Counted from the stretch's first letter, positions 55,701 to 64,000 are shown. The stretch is DNA of 64,000 nt from Breviolum minutum Mf 1.05b.01 (GCA_000507305.1 DF239051.1:332438-396437); one strand, 5' to 3'. Notes: generated by a model not told the origin, from the sequence alone. Numbers and translations are program-made.

Positions 55701-58214
55701 GAACTGATTCTCGGTTCTTGGCCCTCTTTGCATTTTTTTTTAGGAATTTTCTGACACATCCTAGTAGTCAGAAATGGGTGAACTGGAAGGAGGCATCAAG
55801 TTCTTATGGCGGTTGGCCCTACATCTCAGCTTGCAACATGAGGTGAGGATGAACGAGATGAAGATCCTGAAGGAGACACTGAAGCACCTGAGACACAACG
55901 GGTGCTGTTGGGGCTGTCATGAGTGGAATTTGTTCGCAGTCTCACCCAAAAGAGCATTCCGTTTCAGGACTTACGCCCTCTTTTTGGTGGGACTGGGGAT
56001 TGGGCTAGAGATGATATTTAGTGCATGATTCATATGAGGTGATAATTTTGATGATGATATAATGATATCAGATTTTAATCACAAGAAAGATTATGATCAA
56101 GACAACGTCCAATATCTCAAGAAACATGATGGCAAAATATGACAAATATATACAAATATACCTTTGTAGTCACAAAGATTCGTATAGTCACAGATATTGA
56201 AATATTGACAGATTTGTGTGGGGCAGGGGCTTTGCGATTGGCGATTCTATTACGAAGTGGTGGTTTCATGTTTCAACTATTTCTATGTGTTTCCTTTGAC
56301 TTTTAACTTTCACTCCAAATATTTGGAGTTGCATGATCCAATTTGACTTTCGCATTTTTTACTGCATTTGGTTGATTTTTATGTTTGAAGATTAGCATAT
56401 ATTCGATGTATTTATATATATATATAGGTATAATATAAGTATATGGTATATTTCTTATACCAGTCTCCCCCAAAATCCCAGGCTATTTCCTTTTGGGTTT
56501 TCCTTATGGAACCACATCAACCGCCCAAGGGCCGTGCGCGTGGGCCTGGTGCAACACCAAGCCGTTTGAAGGGTCGGCCAGCTGCGGGATCCAAGGCATG
56601 GAGCCCCGAAAAAAAACCGAGGAATCTCAGTGTTTCCGGGGTGTCAAACCCTGGTTACACCCCCCCGGGGAAAATGAAGGAATGTTTCTGTTGGTTCCCT
56701 TCAAACAAGGTCAGCATGTATATTTGCATGTTATATATTGTTTGGTTTCAGGAAATGGAAATTTTGAATCATCCGGGTTACACCCCTTCCCGAAAAAATG
56801 AACTAGGTGGTGGCTTCAAATATTTTTTAAGATTCACCCCGAAAATTGGGGAAGATGAACCCATTTTGACGAGCATATTTTTCAATTGGGTTGAAACCAC
56901 CAACTAGTGAAGGAATGTGGTTTCGTTTCCCTTGAAAAAGGGGAGCATTCCTGTGATTTTTGTCGGGGGGAAATGGAAATTTTGAATCATCCCTTCCAAC
57001 TTCCAACCATCAAGTTTAATTCGATATCTTCGATGTTTTTTTCAAAGGGGGTGTAAACCTACAGAAACCCTGAGGTTCTTCAAGATATATGTTATCTTAG
57101 ATTCTTGTCAAAGGAGGTGTAAACCTACAGAAACCCTGAGGTTTTTCAAGATGCAAGATATATGTTTAAATCTAACAGCAAGGTAAATCCAACCCCTCCA
57201 AAAAAAATGCCAGTTTTCCAACCACCTGGGCGAAATTCATAACGACCACCAAACCGCCCGAGGGTCACCTGAAGAAATAGTGGTTTATATTGACGGGGAA
57301 ATCCCTACAAAAAATGCCCAGAACCACCCATCCCATGAAAAACTCAGGGTTGAGCTTCAGCGAGGTCACCCACCGATGAATCAGGGAGAGGAATTTAGTG
57401 ATAAGGTGATGTTTGCTTGTTCTTCAAATCAGGTGATGGGTTTTTACCCTGCTGGGAACTGATATATATATCCCCCTTTTTTCAAAAAGGCAGGCACTTT
57501 TGAGTCGATGATTTTCCTCCTTTTACCCAGGTAGGATAATTATGTTATTTCCCTGGAGGGTCTGTGTTTTTTTTTGATGTGCTTTCAAAAATAACCCTCC
57601 CCAGAAGGTCAGTGTGTGAAATTGTTTCTACGGAATGTTCTTAACTTCCCCCGAAGGTCATTTTTTTCGTTTAGGATGAACTTCCCTAATATTCATGTTG
57701 GCATGCGAAAACCCCCACAGTCACCACCAGGACTATGAACAAAAAATATCTGCTAGGCTCAGAAATCCCCATTTTTTCAGTATCTCAGCCAATGCTTAAC
57801 CTCAATATTTTTGGGGATAACACATTAGTATGGATAAATGAATTAGGGTTAATGACTGAGTTGGTGGAACACTTTCCCGGTTTTTTCCATGCAACAGCAG
57901 TGGTCTTTTTTATCATCCCAAGGCTTCAAGGTTCACGTGTTTTCCAATTGGAAGTCTGCAATCATTCGAAAGTGGGGGTGGTTTTTCATCGAAGTTTGCC
58001 AATGCTCTCCAGATTCCCACCAACGTCATGGATTCCATGTTGGTATTCATCCATTTACGTTGAAACACCCTTGGGATTAATTGCATGTCAGGTGATATCC
58101 TACCAAGGGTGCGTTGCCATGGAATATGCTGCCAAGCTGCAAGTAGGGCTGGGTAAACCTCCTCGTATTTTCACTTGGCCGCTGACCAAAACGAGCGGCC
58201 AGAAAAAGAACTGA
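52785..58214 (+). CDS. Exon chain of an unnamed protein (3' end at 58214)
   Basis: Best-phased part: 53832-53889 (WPQKETKAVLDEQNEMKDP), 55156-55207 (GPEGKSQDVESHLESVE) and 55768-55842 (SQKWVNWKEASSSYGGWPYI), the last with an AG/GTGAGG donor; then 56482 onward (RLFPFGFSLWNHINRPRAVR or, in another frame, PPKGRARGPGATPSRLKGRP). The terminal exon 58092-58214 reads VISYQGCVAMEYAAKLQVGL and ends TKTSGQKKN-stop. Weaker islands: 52785-52898 (IRAPDSETLNQATTRPKSVL, own stop), 53448-53512 (VRESLVSPPAEAALQAQVQF, GTAAGT donor), 57347-57405 (VELQRGHPPMNQGEEFSDK). More than one gene may be involved. No domain recognised. The last bases and 3' flank are duplicated at 63131-63145. Confidence 0.45.
53927..54062. 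mobile_element. Family B element plus truncated second copy
   Basis: CCCTGAAAACTAACATATTA and CCATGTTAGTTTTTAGGG are the ends of a full copy (53927-54029). Immediately after, GTGATACATCCCTGAAAACT-AACATGG restarts the same end, so a partial copy follows in tandem. The phrase GTGATACATCCCTGAAAA stands at both starts (53921 and 54030). Confidence 0.8.
54242..54336 (+). mobile_element. Diverged family A element
   Basis: CTTAGGTTGAATTTTGAATA, core TTCACCCCTCTTTGTGGAAT, end GGTTCAACCACCAACTAG. The 3' half is better kept than the 5' half. Confidence 0.6.
54936..55105. mobile_element. Family C element with expanded core
   Basis: ATAGGATCCATGTAAGGTGT on the left and TTAGGTAAATATACCATATT-TATGG on the right. 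The core is enlarged by an imperfect duplication (TTTAGACTACCCCCACC, TTTAGACTACCAACATG). Confidence 0.6.
56803..56907 (+). mobile_element. Family A element with 4-bp TSD (TGAA)
   Basis: CTAGGTGGTGGCTTCAAATA to GGGTTGAAACCACCAACTAG, core TTCACCCCGAAAATTGGGGA; 105 bp. TGAA stands at 56799-56802 and 56908-56911. Confidence 0.9.
57043..57155. repeat. 64-bp tandem duplication
   Basis: TCAAAGGGGGTGTAAACCTA-CAGAAACCCTGAGG occurs at about 57043 and again, with one or two changes, at about 57107, followed each time by TTCAAGAT. Two copies, non-coding. Confidence 0.85.
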
Positions 58215-58966
58215 TGTGGATGATGTTCCTTTTTTCATTTTGGGGACATGTTGAGGTTGTTTCGCTGTTTTGCTTCCACAGTGGGTACCTGATATGACAC
58301 TAGCAGCTCCTTTGGCCATGAACGGAATGAATTCCATGATGGGACGCATATGCCTGAGATTTTCTGAGATTGTTCAGATGCATGATTCTCAATCAACCAC
58401 TTTCGTTCAAGATTTTTCAACAAATGATATGTGATACTTAGATTTGCTTCTGGCTTCAGGGGCCTTTTCTTACAGTAGCCTCTCATGCTAGAAGTGCTTT
58501 CTGCAGTGACTGGTGAATCAGTTGCTGTTTTTGAACATGAGGAATTGGCAGATGCCTCAGTTAAGGCATTAAAACAGTGCTTGGCGAAAAAGCTTGGCAT
58601 CCCACGCTTCCGACTACGGCTGCTTCAAGACAACTGTGCACCGGATGACGATCAAACCTTGATCAACGATCAAGAATTCACCCTTCAAGTGGTACAGCTT
58701 GTGATGCTGGAGTTTCTGCAGCCTGACAGGGAGCAAGATCAGAGCATCATGGTGGCATGTCGGGAGAATGATGACAAGCTTCTTGAGCAGCACTTGAACC
58801 AGCCGCGAAATCCCAATTTTGAAAATGTAAATGCAATGACGCCCTTGTGTGTTGCATCCCTCCATGGAAGTCTCAAATGCGTGTTTTTACTGATAGAAGC
58901 AGGTGCCAACAAAGACCAAGGCACAACAGTCAATGGATCAACACCTCTTTGCTTAGCAGCTCATCA
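58195..58966 (+). repeat. Direct duplication, copy 1 (pairs with 63122-64000)
   Basis: From AGAAAAAGAACTGATGTGGA through the ankyrin gene start and at least to the window edge of the second copy, the two are nearly identical, with offset about 5.03 kb. Copy 1 lacks the family A element present in copy 2 and is the empty site. Confidence 0.9.
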
Positions 58967-59814
58967 GGGGCGCCTTGAAGTTGTCCGATTTCTCGTTGAG
59001 TGCGGTGCCAACAAAGACCAAGGCACAACTGATGGAGCAACGCCTCTTTTCATGGCTGCTTGTCGGGGGCACCTTGAAGTTGTCCGATTTCTCGTTGAGT
59101 GCGGTGCCAACAAAGACCAGGGCAAGACTGGATCGACGCCTCTTTTCATAGCAGCTCACCAGGGGCACCTTGAAATTGTCCGATTTCTGGTCGAGTCGGG
59201 TGCCAACAAAGACCAAGAGAGGACAAATGATGGAGCAACGCCTGTTTACATTGCTGCTGACCAGGGGCACCTTGAAGTTGTCCGATTTCTCGTTGAGTGC
59301 GGTGCCAACAAAGACCAGGGCAAGACTGACACTGGATCGACGCCTCTTTTCATAGCAGCTCACCAGGGGCACCTTGAAATTGTCCGATTTCTGGTCGAGT
59401 CGGGTGCCAACAAAGACCAAGAGAGGACAAATGATGGAGCAACGCCTGTTTACATTGCTGCTGACCAGGGGCACCTTGAAGTTGTCCGATTTCTGGTTGA
59501 GTCTGGTGCCAACAAAGACCAAAGTAGGACATACGATGGAGCAACGCCTCTTCTCATTGCTGCTGACGAGGGGCACCTTGAAGTTGTCCAATTTCTCGTT
59601 GAGTGCGGTGCCAACAAAGACCAAGGCAGGACAAATGATGGAGCAACGCCTCTTTTCATGGCTGCTCAGAATGGGCACCTCGAAGTTGTCCGATTTCTGG
59701 TTGAGTCTGGTGCCAACAAAAGACCAAGGCACCACAGATGATGGAAGGGCGCCTCTTTTCATAGCAGCTCATGAGGGGCACCTTGAAGTAGTCCCATGTC
59801 TAGGTAGTTCCTGA
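58485..59814 (+). CDS. Ubiquitin-like/ankyrin repeat protein, frameshifted near the C-terminus
   Basis: Single-exon frame from MLEVLSAVTGESVAVFEHEE. Residues 1-80 resemble a ubiquitin-like domain (SVKALKQCLAKKLGI, then FRLRLLQDN). Residues 85-115 look like a degenerate capping repeat, and from about 117 nine ankyrin repeats of the type GSTPLFIAAHQGHLEIVRFL-VESGANKDQ follow. Ankyrin stacks bind other proteins; no membrane segment or catalytic domain is visible. At 59718-59721 the codon run AACAAAAGACC has one A more than the other repeats (AACAAAGACC), so the long frame ends at 59741 as NKRPRHHR. The adjacent frame carries one more repeat to a stop at 59814. It is a decayed or alternative C-terminus, or an error in an A run. 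A second copy starts at 63519. Confidence 0.85.
59071..59494 (+). repeat. Two-repeat block duplicated inside the ankyrin array
   Basis: The block with GGGCAAGACTGGATCGACGC ... GAGAGGACAAATGATGGAGC recurs 198-204 bp downstream with essentially only a 6-bp insertion (GACACT). Two ankyrin units were duplicated together very recently. Confidence 0.85.
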
Positions 59815-59875
59815 TAGCAAGACACAGAACGCTGGAGGTGGGCAGAAAAGATGGTGTTGCCTTTTTTCGTAAATA

Positions 59876-60032
59876 TGTTCTTCTTGTTCTTCTTCTTCGT
59901 CTTTTTCTTCTTTTTTTTCTTTTTCTTTTTCTTTTCTTCTTCTTCTTCTTCTTCTTCTTCTTCTTGTTGTTGTTGTTGTTGTTGTTGTTGTCGTTGTTGT
60001 TTTTGCTGTTGTTGTTGCTGTTCACCACTAAA
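59876..60032. repeat. CTT/GTT compound microsatellite
   Basis: A CTT-type run (TTCTTCTTCTTC with T expansions) switches at about 59964 to a GTT run and decays into GCTGTTGTT. It lies 60 bases after the ankyrin gene's out-of-frame stop. Its reading frames are homopolymeric artefacts. Confidence 0.95.
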
Positions 60033-60225
60033 TGTACCACTATATGCTGAGAGGTTTTTTCACACCATGGAACTTTGTTTAAAAAATCTTTGTTGCCAAA
60101 CACGCTCTGTTGGAAACCCCCATGTTTTTGTCAAATATGTTGTTTTGGGCATGGTTCTTGGCCCCCCAAAAAAATCCACCCACCACTTCCAGAACCTTCA
60201 TCATCCCCAAATCATCCATCCCCAG

Positions 60226-63145
60226 AAGTTGCAACTTTTGAGGCCCGGAAGTTGGAGGAGAAGCAACGGATGGAAGCGGAACGTGCCCCACATCGGTGGG
60301 CACAAGGATTGAAATGTTCCGTACCCGTCGATCGCTTAGAGACCAAGGCCCCCGGGGATGGGAATGGCATGGGGAATGGCTTTGGGGGATCAATGGGAGA
60401 TGGGGGGGGGGGCGGATGGTAATATACACAGCACCAACGGTTAAGGGAGGTAAAGGTTTGATGGTGAAAATTTCGGGGCAAGTAAGAGTTGGATTGCTAT
60501 TTTTGCTGTTGGAAGTTGGCCAGCTACACAAAATTTGGAAGTTCCAAGTGTTACTTGGACTCGTTGCAGATTAAAGGGCTCTCCTTAGTTGAAATGGAGG
60601 AACGTGTTGAGGGGTTACAGCGACTGATTGAGGAAACGAAACAAAGGTAGGGAAAAAATGATTTGAAGGGAATGTGTTCCTGCCAGCTCGGGTACTAAAC
60701 AAATGGGTTGTGGGTGGAAAAAACGTGAGGGGGGTAGTGCATTTTTGTTCAGATCGATGACTTACTAGTAGGGTTGTTAATCTGTGAATTGTCCAAATTC
60801 TCATTGTAAACGACCGCCCGCCGAAAATGAACGAATCTCCCAGCCTAAAGGGACCATTTCAAAAGGAGCTTTCATTTGAACCAACCAGCATTTTTCAGGG
60901 CCAAACTGTTAGTTTTCGATAGTTTTCGGGGGTGATATTTCTGCGGATGATCTTGTCACACCGGAAGTGGTCCTGTTGATTCACCATGCCCAGTCCGCAA
61001 CGGGTGCAGCCGAGCGGCATCACTATGGAACCGTGGAGGTCTTAGATCATTCCATTCAGGCGGGGCCGGTTTTGGATCCACCCGGAAAACCTGATGGATC
61101 CATGGTTGAAGGCCGGAAACTTCCATAATGATTGAAAAAAAAACAGCATTACTACGGTAACTAATTTATGGAACAAAACTATAGATAATGAATATACACA
61201 TTAAATTATATATAGATATACTTGCAACTTAAACTTGATGGGTGAATGAGACGTATTCATGGTAGGGTTTAATCAGATTGCCAGTTTTTTTGGGGATCCT
61301 ATAGAATTATAGATTTTGTTCAAATCATATAAGCCCGATTCACCCCATGGCGCTTTTTTCGAGGCACATCAAGAGCAACAGCTCAGTTCCTTGGACGGTT
61401 TGAGATTTGAGAAATACCATTTGGAAAGGATCGATGGCGGATGGCCATCGCCACTCCCATGGCATTGATAAAAATCATGGCACCGTAGTTAGGCGCCTAA
61501 GCCACCGAACGGAGCGGAGGACCCCTAGACCACATGTGTAGATGAAATGGAACCTGAGAGTCACAGTTGTGTCAAGTTATGCATGCGACTTCAATGCCTC
61601 GGCCACCGCCAATAGAAGACATGTTCATTAAGCGGTTCATTCTTGAAAGAAAACAATAGGCAGTACACCTTCCGAAACAACTTCAACAGCTAACATATTC
61701 AAACATGATCTAACATGGAATTATTCATGTTGTGATTCCAGTTTGATCACCTGTCTTTACACATTATAGTACCACATCCTCCTTTTATCCAAACGGCTTT
61801 TCTTTAAGGGTGTGGAAAAAATCAAACGGCCAACGGATACACGCCCCACCTCAAATTGAAAAAAAAAATCATCTTCGAGGCATCCGGGTTTTCCTTTTGA
61901 ATTTGGGGACCCTTTTTGAAGGAACAAAACGGGGTGAAAGTTTGACATGTTTGATTGGATTTTTTGGAATGGAACACAACTTCAAAAACCTCGCGCACAC
62001 AATCGACTGTGGATTTCCCTCCTTGAAGTAGATTGTTACAAAATCAGTCACGCCAAGTTGACACAATTTTTCTATCTAGCGGCAGAAAAATGATGGGTTG
62101 CAACTGGCATTGGCTATAATGATAGTTGTTTGACAAAAACTTCAGCTGGAATAAAAAAACAAAACACACCAGTGAAGCAACCTGGATCTCCAGGAAGAGG
62201 TTCCCCCCATAGAGATCCGCTTGAATTTCCGACCTTCGCGCGGATTCGCATCGCTGAGGAGAAGACGAGTTGCGTGCTGCACTGTGGATTCATCAGGTCA
62301 CTGGTGATGAAGCTTCTGGTGCAGCTGCAGCGCCTTGGATCCGGAGAGGTATCATATAGGGGAACATGGGGAACGGGGGCCCCTTGGGATAGGGGGTTCC
62401 TTGATAATCAACCCCATATACACCTTTTATTACGTAGGTATTTATTGGGTATATCCCTACTGTTGATGGAAGAAATCTGGCGAACCACTTGGTTTATCCG
62501 TTTATCCCATTATTTATGTGTGGTGTTATAGGTTTCAGATCCAGGATTTTTTCGATCAACACTATCATCACAAGGTGACTAGGTTTTGCTTTTCAAATGG
62601 GTGGCTCGACCACAAGTTCGTCACCAACTATTTCAGAAGGGGCAGGTGGCATTCGAAACTGGGAAGAGGTTTGATGTCGTTTTTGAGCTCCAAAATTCAT
62701 GAGGTACTTTGGTCCGAAAATTAGGATATTCTAATCCATGAAGGATTTTTTGAAGCCAAATGCTGAGATGTTTTTCTTAAATCAGTGTGTAGGGGTTGAT
62801 ATAGCCTGTTTGACAATTGACAGTTTGCACAAGGTTTGATTTAAAATTTCCAGAAGCTGTTGGATTGACTGGCCAGGCATCCAAAGAGTACCTCTGCATG
62901 GTACAATTCAGCTGGATGGCAATCTAAATCTTTTTTCATTTCTTCATATATGTCTCCAATATGAAGTTTAAATTTGCTAGATGAAGTTTGTCCTAACTTA
63001 CGCGTTTCAACAAGTATGATACTATGGCTCCCTGGAAAAACCCTACAGCTTAATATTCCATCATGACTGGCCGTGGTGCTGTAAGGCCGGGAAAGGCTCC
63101 CTGCAGGACGGACCCGTTCGGGCCAGAGCAAAGAAAAAGAACTGA
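60226..63145 (+). CDS. Exon chain of an unnamed protein (3' end at 63145)
   Basis: Exons: 60226-~60300 (EVATFEARKLEEKQRMEAER); 60570-60646 (EMEERVEGLQRLIEETKQR, coiled coil, donor AAAG/GTAGGG); ~60913-61128 (DISADDLVTPEVVLLIHHAQ ... HSIQAGPVLDPPGKPDGS, no Met, stop at 61126); 62146-62348 (AGIKKQNTPVKQPGSPGRGS ... KTSCVLHCGFIRSLVMKLLV); 62637-~62700 (KGQVAFETGKRFDVVFELQN, in phase with the previous exon); 62854-~62930 (EAVGLTGQASKEYLCMVQFS); 63107-63145 (DGPVRARAKKKN, stop). The early part is charged and helical. The in-frame stop at 61126 means either two genes or a missed donor. The last codons match the end of the 58214 gene and belong to the duplication. Function unknown. Confidence 0.45.
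60834..60935. mobile_element. Family B element forming most of an intron
   Basis: The left end ATCTCCCAGCCTAAAGGGAC is decayed. The right end TTTTTCAGGGCCAAACTGTT-AGTTTTCG is typical. The coding island DISADDLVTPEV begins at its right edge, so the element appears to supply the 3' splice site (CTGTTAG or CGATAG). Confidence 0.6.
61129..62145. other. Intron or spacer, nothing recognised
   Basis: AT-rich around 61140-61220. Frames at 61757-62066 on both strands lack domains and splice context. No short inverted-repeat element identified. Confidence 0.4.
62459..62564. mobile_element. Family D element in an intron
   Basis: ACTGTTGATGGAAGAAATCT-GGC and CCAGGATTTTTTCGATCAAC-ACT as ends, middle GGTTTATCCGTTTATCCCAT. 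It lies in the 62349-62636 intron, whose flanking exons are in phase. Confidence 0.85.
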
Positions 63146-63158
63146 TGTGGATGATGTT

Positions 63159-63256
63159 CTAGGTGGTGGTTTCAACTATTTTTTATTTTCACCCCTACTT
63201 GGGGAAGATTTCCATTTTGACTAATATTTTTCAAAGGGGTTGGAACCACCAGCTAG
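63159..63256 (+). mobile_element. Family A element, insertion proven by empty paralogous site
   Basis: CTAGGTGGTGGTTTCAACTA to GGGGTTGGAACCACCAGCTA-G, core CACCCCTACTTGGGGAAGAT; 98 bp. Flanked by TGTT at 63155-63158 and 63257-63260. The paralogous site at 58224-58227 has a single TGTT and no element (GATGATGTT-CC), so size, ends and target duplication are all directly visible. Confidence 0.95.
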
Positions 63257-63518
63257 TGTTCCTTTTTCATTTTGGGGACATGTTGAGGTTGTTTCGCTGT
63301 TTTGCTTCCACATTGGGTACCTGATATGACACTAGCAGCTTCTTTGGGGCCATGAACGGAATGAATTCCATGATGGGACGCATATGCCTGAGATTTTCTG
63401 AGATTGTTCAGATGCATGATTCTCAATCAACCACTTTGGTTCAAGATTTTTCAACAAATGATATGTGATACTTAGATTTGCTTCTGGCTTCAGGGGCCTT
63501 TTCTTACAGTAGCCTCTC

Positions 63519-64000
63519 ATGCTAGAAGTGCTTTCTGCAGTGACTGGTGAATCAGTTGCTGTTTTTGAACATGAGGAATTGGCAGATGCCTCAGTTAAGG
63601 CATTAAAACAGTGCTTGGCGAAAAAGCTTTGCATCCCACGCTTCCGACTACGGCTGCTTCAAGACAACTGCGCACCGGATGACGATCAAACCTTGATCAA
63701 CGATCGAGAATTCACCCTTCAAGTGGTACAGCTTGTGATGCTGGAGTTTCTGCAGCCTGACAGGGAGCAAGATGAGAGCATCATGGTGGCATGTCAGGAG
63801 AATGATGACAAGCTTCTTGAGCAGCACTTGAACCAGCCGCGAAATCCCAATTTTGAAAATGTAAATGCAATGACGCCCTTGTGTGTTGCATCCCTCAATG
63901 GAAGTCTCAAATGCGTGTCTTTACTGATAGAAGCAGGTGCCAACAAAGACCAAGGCACAACAGTCAATGGATCAACACCTCTTTGCTTAGCAGCTCATCA
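63519..64000 (+). CDS. Ubiquitin-like/ankyrin repeat protein, second copy (cut by window end)
   Basis: Same start (MLEVLSAVTGESVAVFEHEE) and architecture as the gene at 58485, open to the window edge inside the second ankyrin repeat (NGSTPLCLAAHQ). By eye the two copies differ at seven coding positions in 482 bases, six of which change the residue (Gly-Cys, Gln-Arg, Gln-Glu, Arg-Gln, His-Asn, Phe-Ser). The Cys replacement is in the ubiquitin-like part (KKLCIPRF). Whether this copy keeps an intact C-terminus cannot be seen. Confidence 0.85.
   Translation, partial: MLEVLSAVTGESVAVFEHEELADASVKALKQCLAKKLCIPRFRLRLLQDNCAPDDDQTLINDREFTLQVVQLVMLEFLQPDREQDESIMVACQENDDKLLEQHLNQPRNPNFENVNAMTPLCVASLNGSLKCVSLLIEAGANKDQGTTVNGSTPLCLAAH

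Larger units (their letters stand above)
63122..64000 (+). repeat. Direct duplication, copy 2, continuing past the window
   Basis: Pairs with 58195-58966. Begins in the last codons of the preceding gene (GGGCCAGAGCAAAGAAAAAG), is interrupted by the family A element 63159-63256, then follows copy 1 closely to the window end. Confidence 0.9.

Noticed and set aside
56335..56450. Possible family C element (GCATTTGGTTGATTTTTATG and AT-rich tail)
   Set aside because: Only one end resembles the family; the rest is simple AT repeat.
58953..59762. 269-residue - strand frame opposite the ankyrin array
   Set aside because: Antisense of a repetitive coding array stays open by periodicity; the + strand has clear ankyrin consensus.
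59838..60103. Long frames of poly-Leu/Phe/Cys and poly-Lys/Arg/Asn on both strands
   Set aside because: They are translations of the CTT/GTT microsatellite.

Overview
This window looks like nuclear DNA of a dinoflagellate, most likely a Symbiodiniaceae/Suessiales-type genome; the species cannot be told. Reasons: short coding blocks spread over long low-complexity introns; introns whose donors are best read as GC or GA as well as GT; every gene I can orient on the + strand; repeat proteins with a ubiquitin-like N-terminus (BspA-type LRR and ankyrin); and long conserved hypothetical proteins that I remember as expanded in dinoflagellates. There are no bacterial operons, rRNAs, CRISPR arrays or convincing tRNAs.

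Layout. 2.0-3.1 kb: a single-exon LRR gene. 4.4-16.3 kb: three consecutive same-strand genes of dinoflagellate-expanded families: an acidic/Lys-Ala-rich protein (4805-7075), a many-exon protein with a methyltransferase-like front end and a basic tail (8139-13861), and a two-exon protein with a transposase-like D/D/E arrangement (14347-16315, one frameshift). 17-32 kb: mostly short repeats with isolated exon-like islands. 33.1-38.1 kb: scattered exons of a cysteine phosphatase carrying the HCx5R loop. 39-43 kb: weaker exon islands. 45.0-51.1 kb: a PX-domain gene followed by, or continuous with, a chain of exons ending at 51139. 52.8-58.2 kb: another exon chain ending at 58214. 58485-59814: ubiquitin-like/ankyrin gene with a frameshift in its last repeats. 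60.2-63.1 kb: another exon chain. 63519 to the window edge: a second, nearly identical copy of the ankyrin gene.

The most interesting signal is in the non-coding part. Families of roughly 100-bp elements with terminal inverted repeats fill introns and spacers. The family I call A (ends CTAG-TGGTGGTTTCAA / TTGAAACCACCA-CTAG) behaves like an introner. One copy sits in the duplicated flank of the ankyrin gene, where the other duplicate is the empty site, giving the exact insertion and a 4-bp target duplication. Two more copies have perfect 4-bp duplications, one of which would give an exact GT...AG intron. Every copy I could orient points the same way as the genes. Families B, C, D and others are built similarly and lie inside the phosphatase, PX-region and 8-14 kb gene introns.

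Exon boundaries were read by eye from reading frame, splice dinucleotides and phase. Gene-level calls are much safer than individual splice sites, and most exon chains have no named function.
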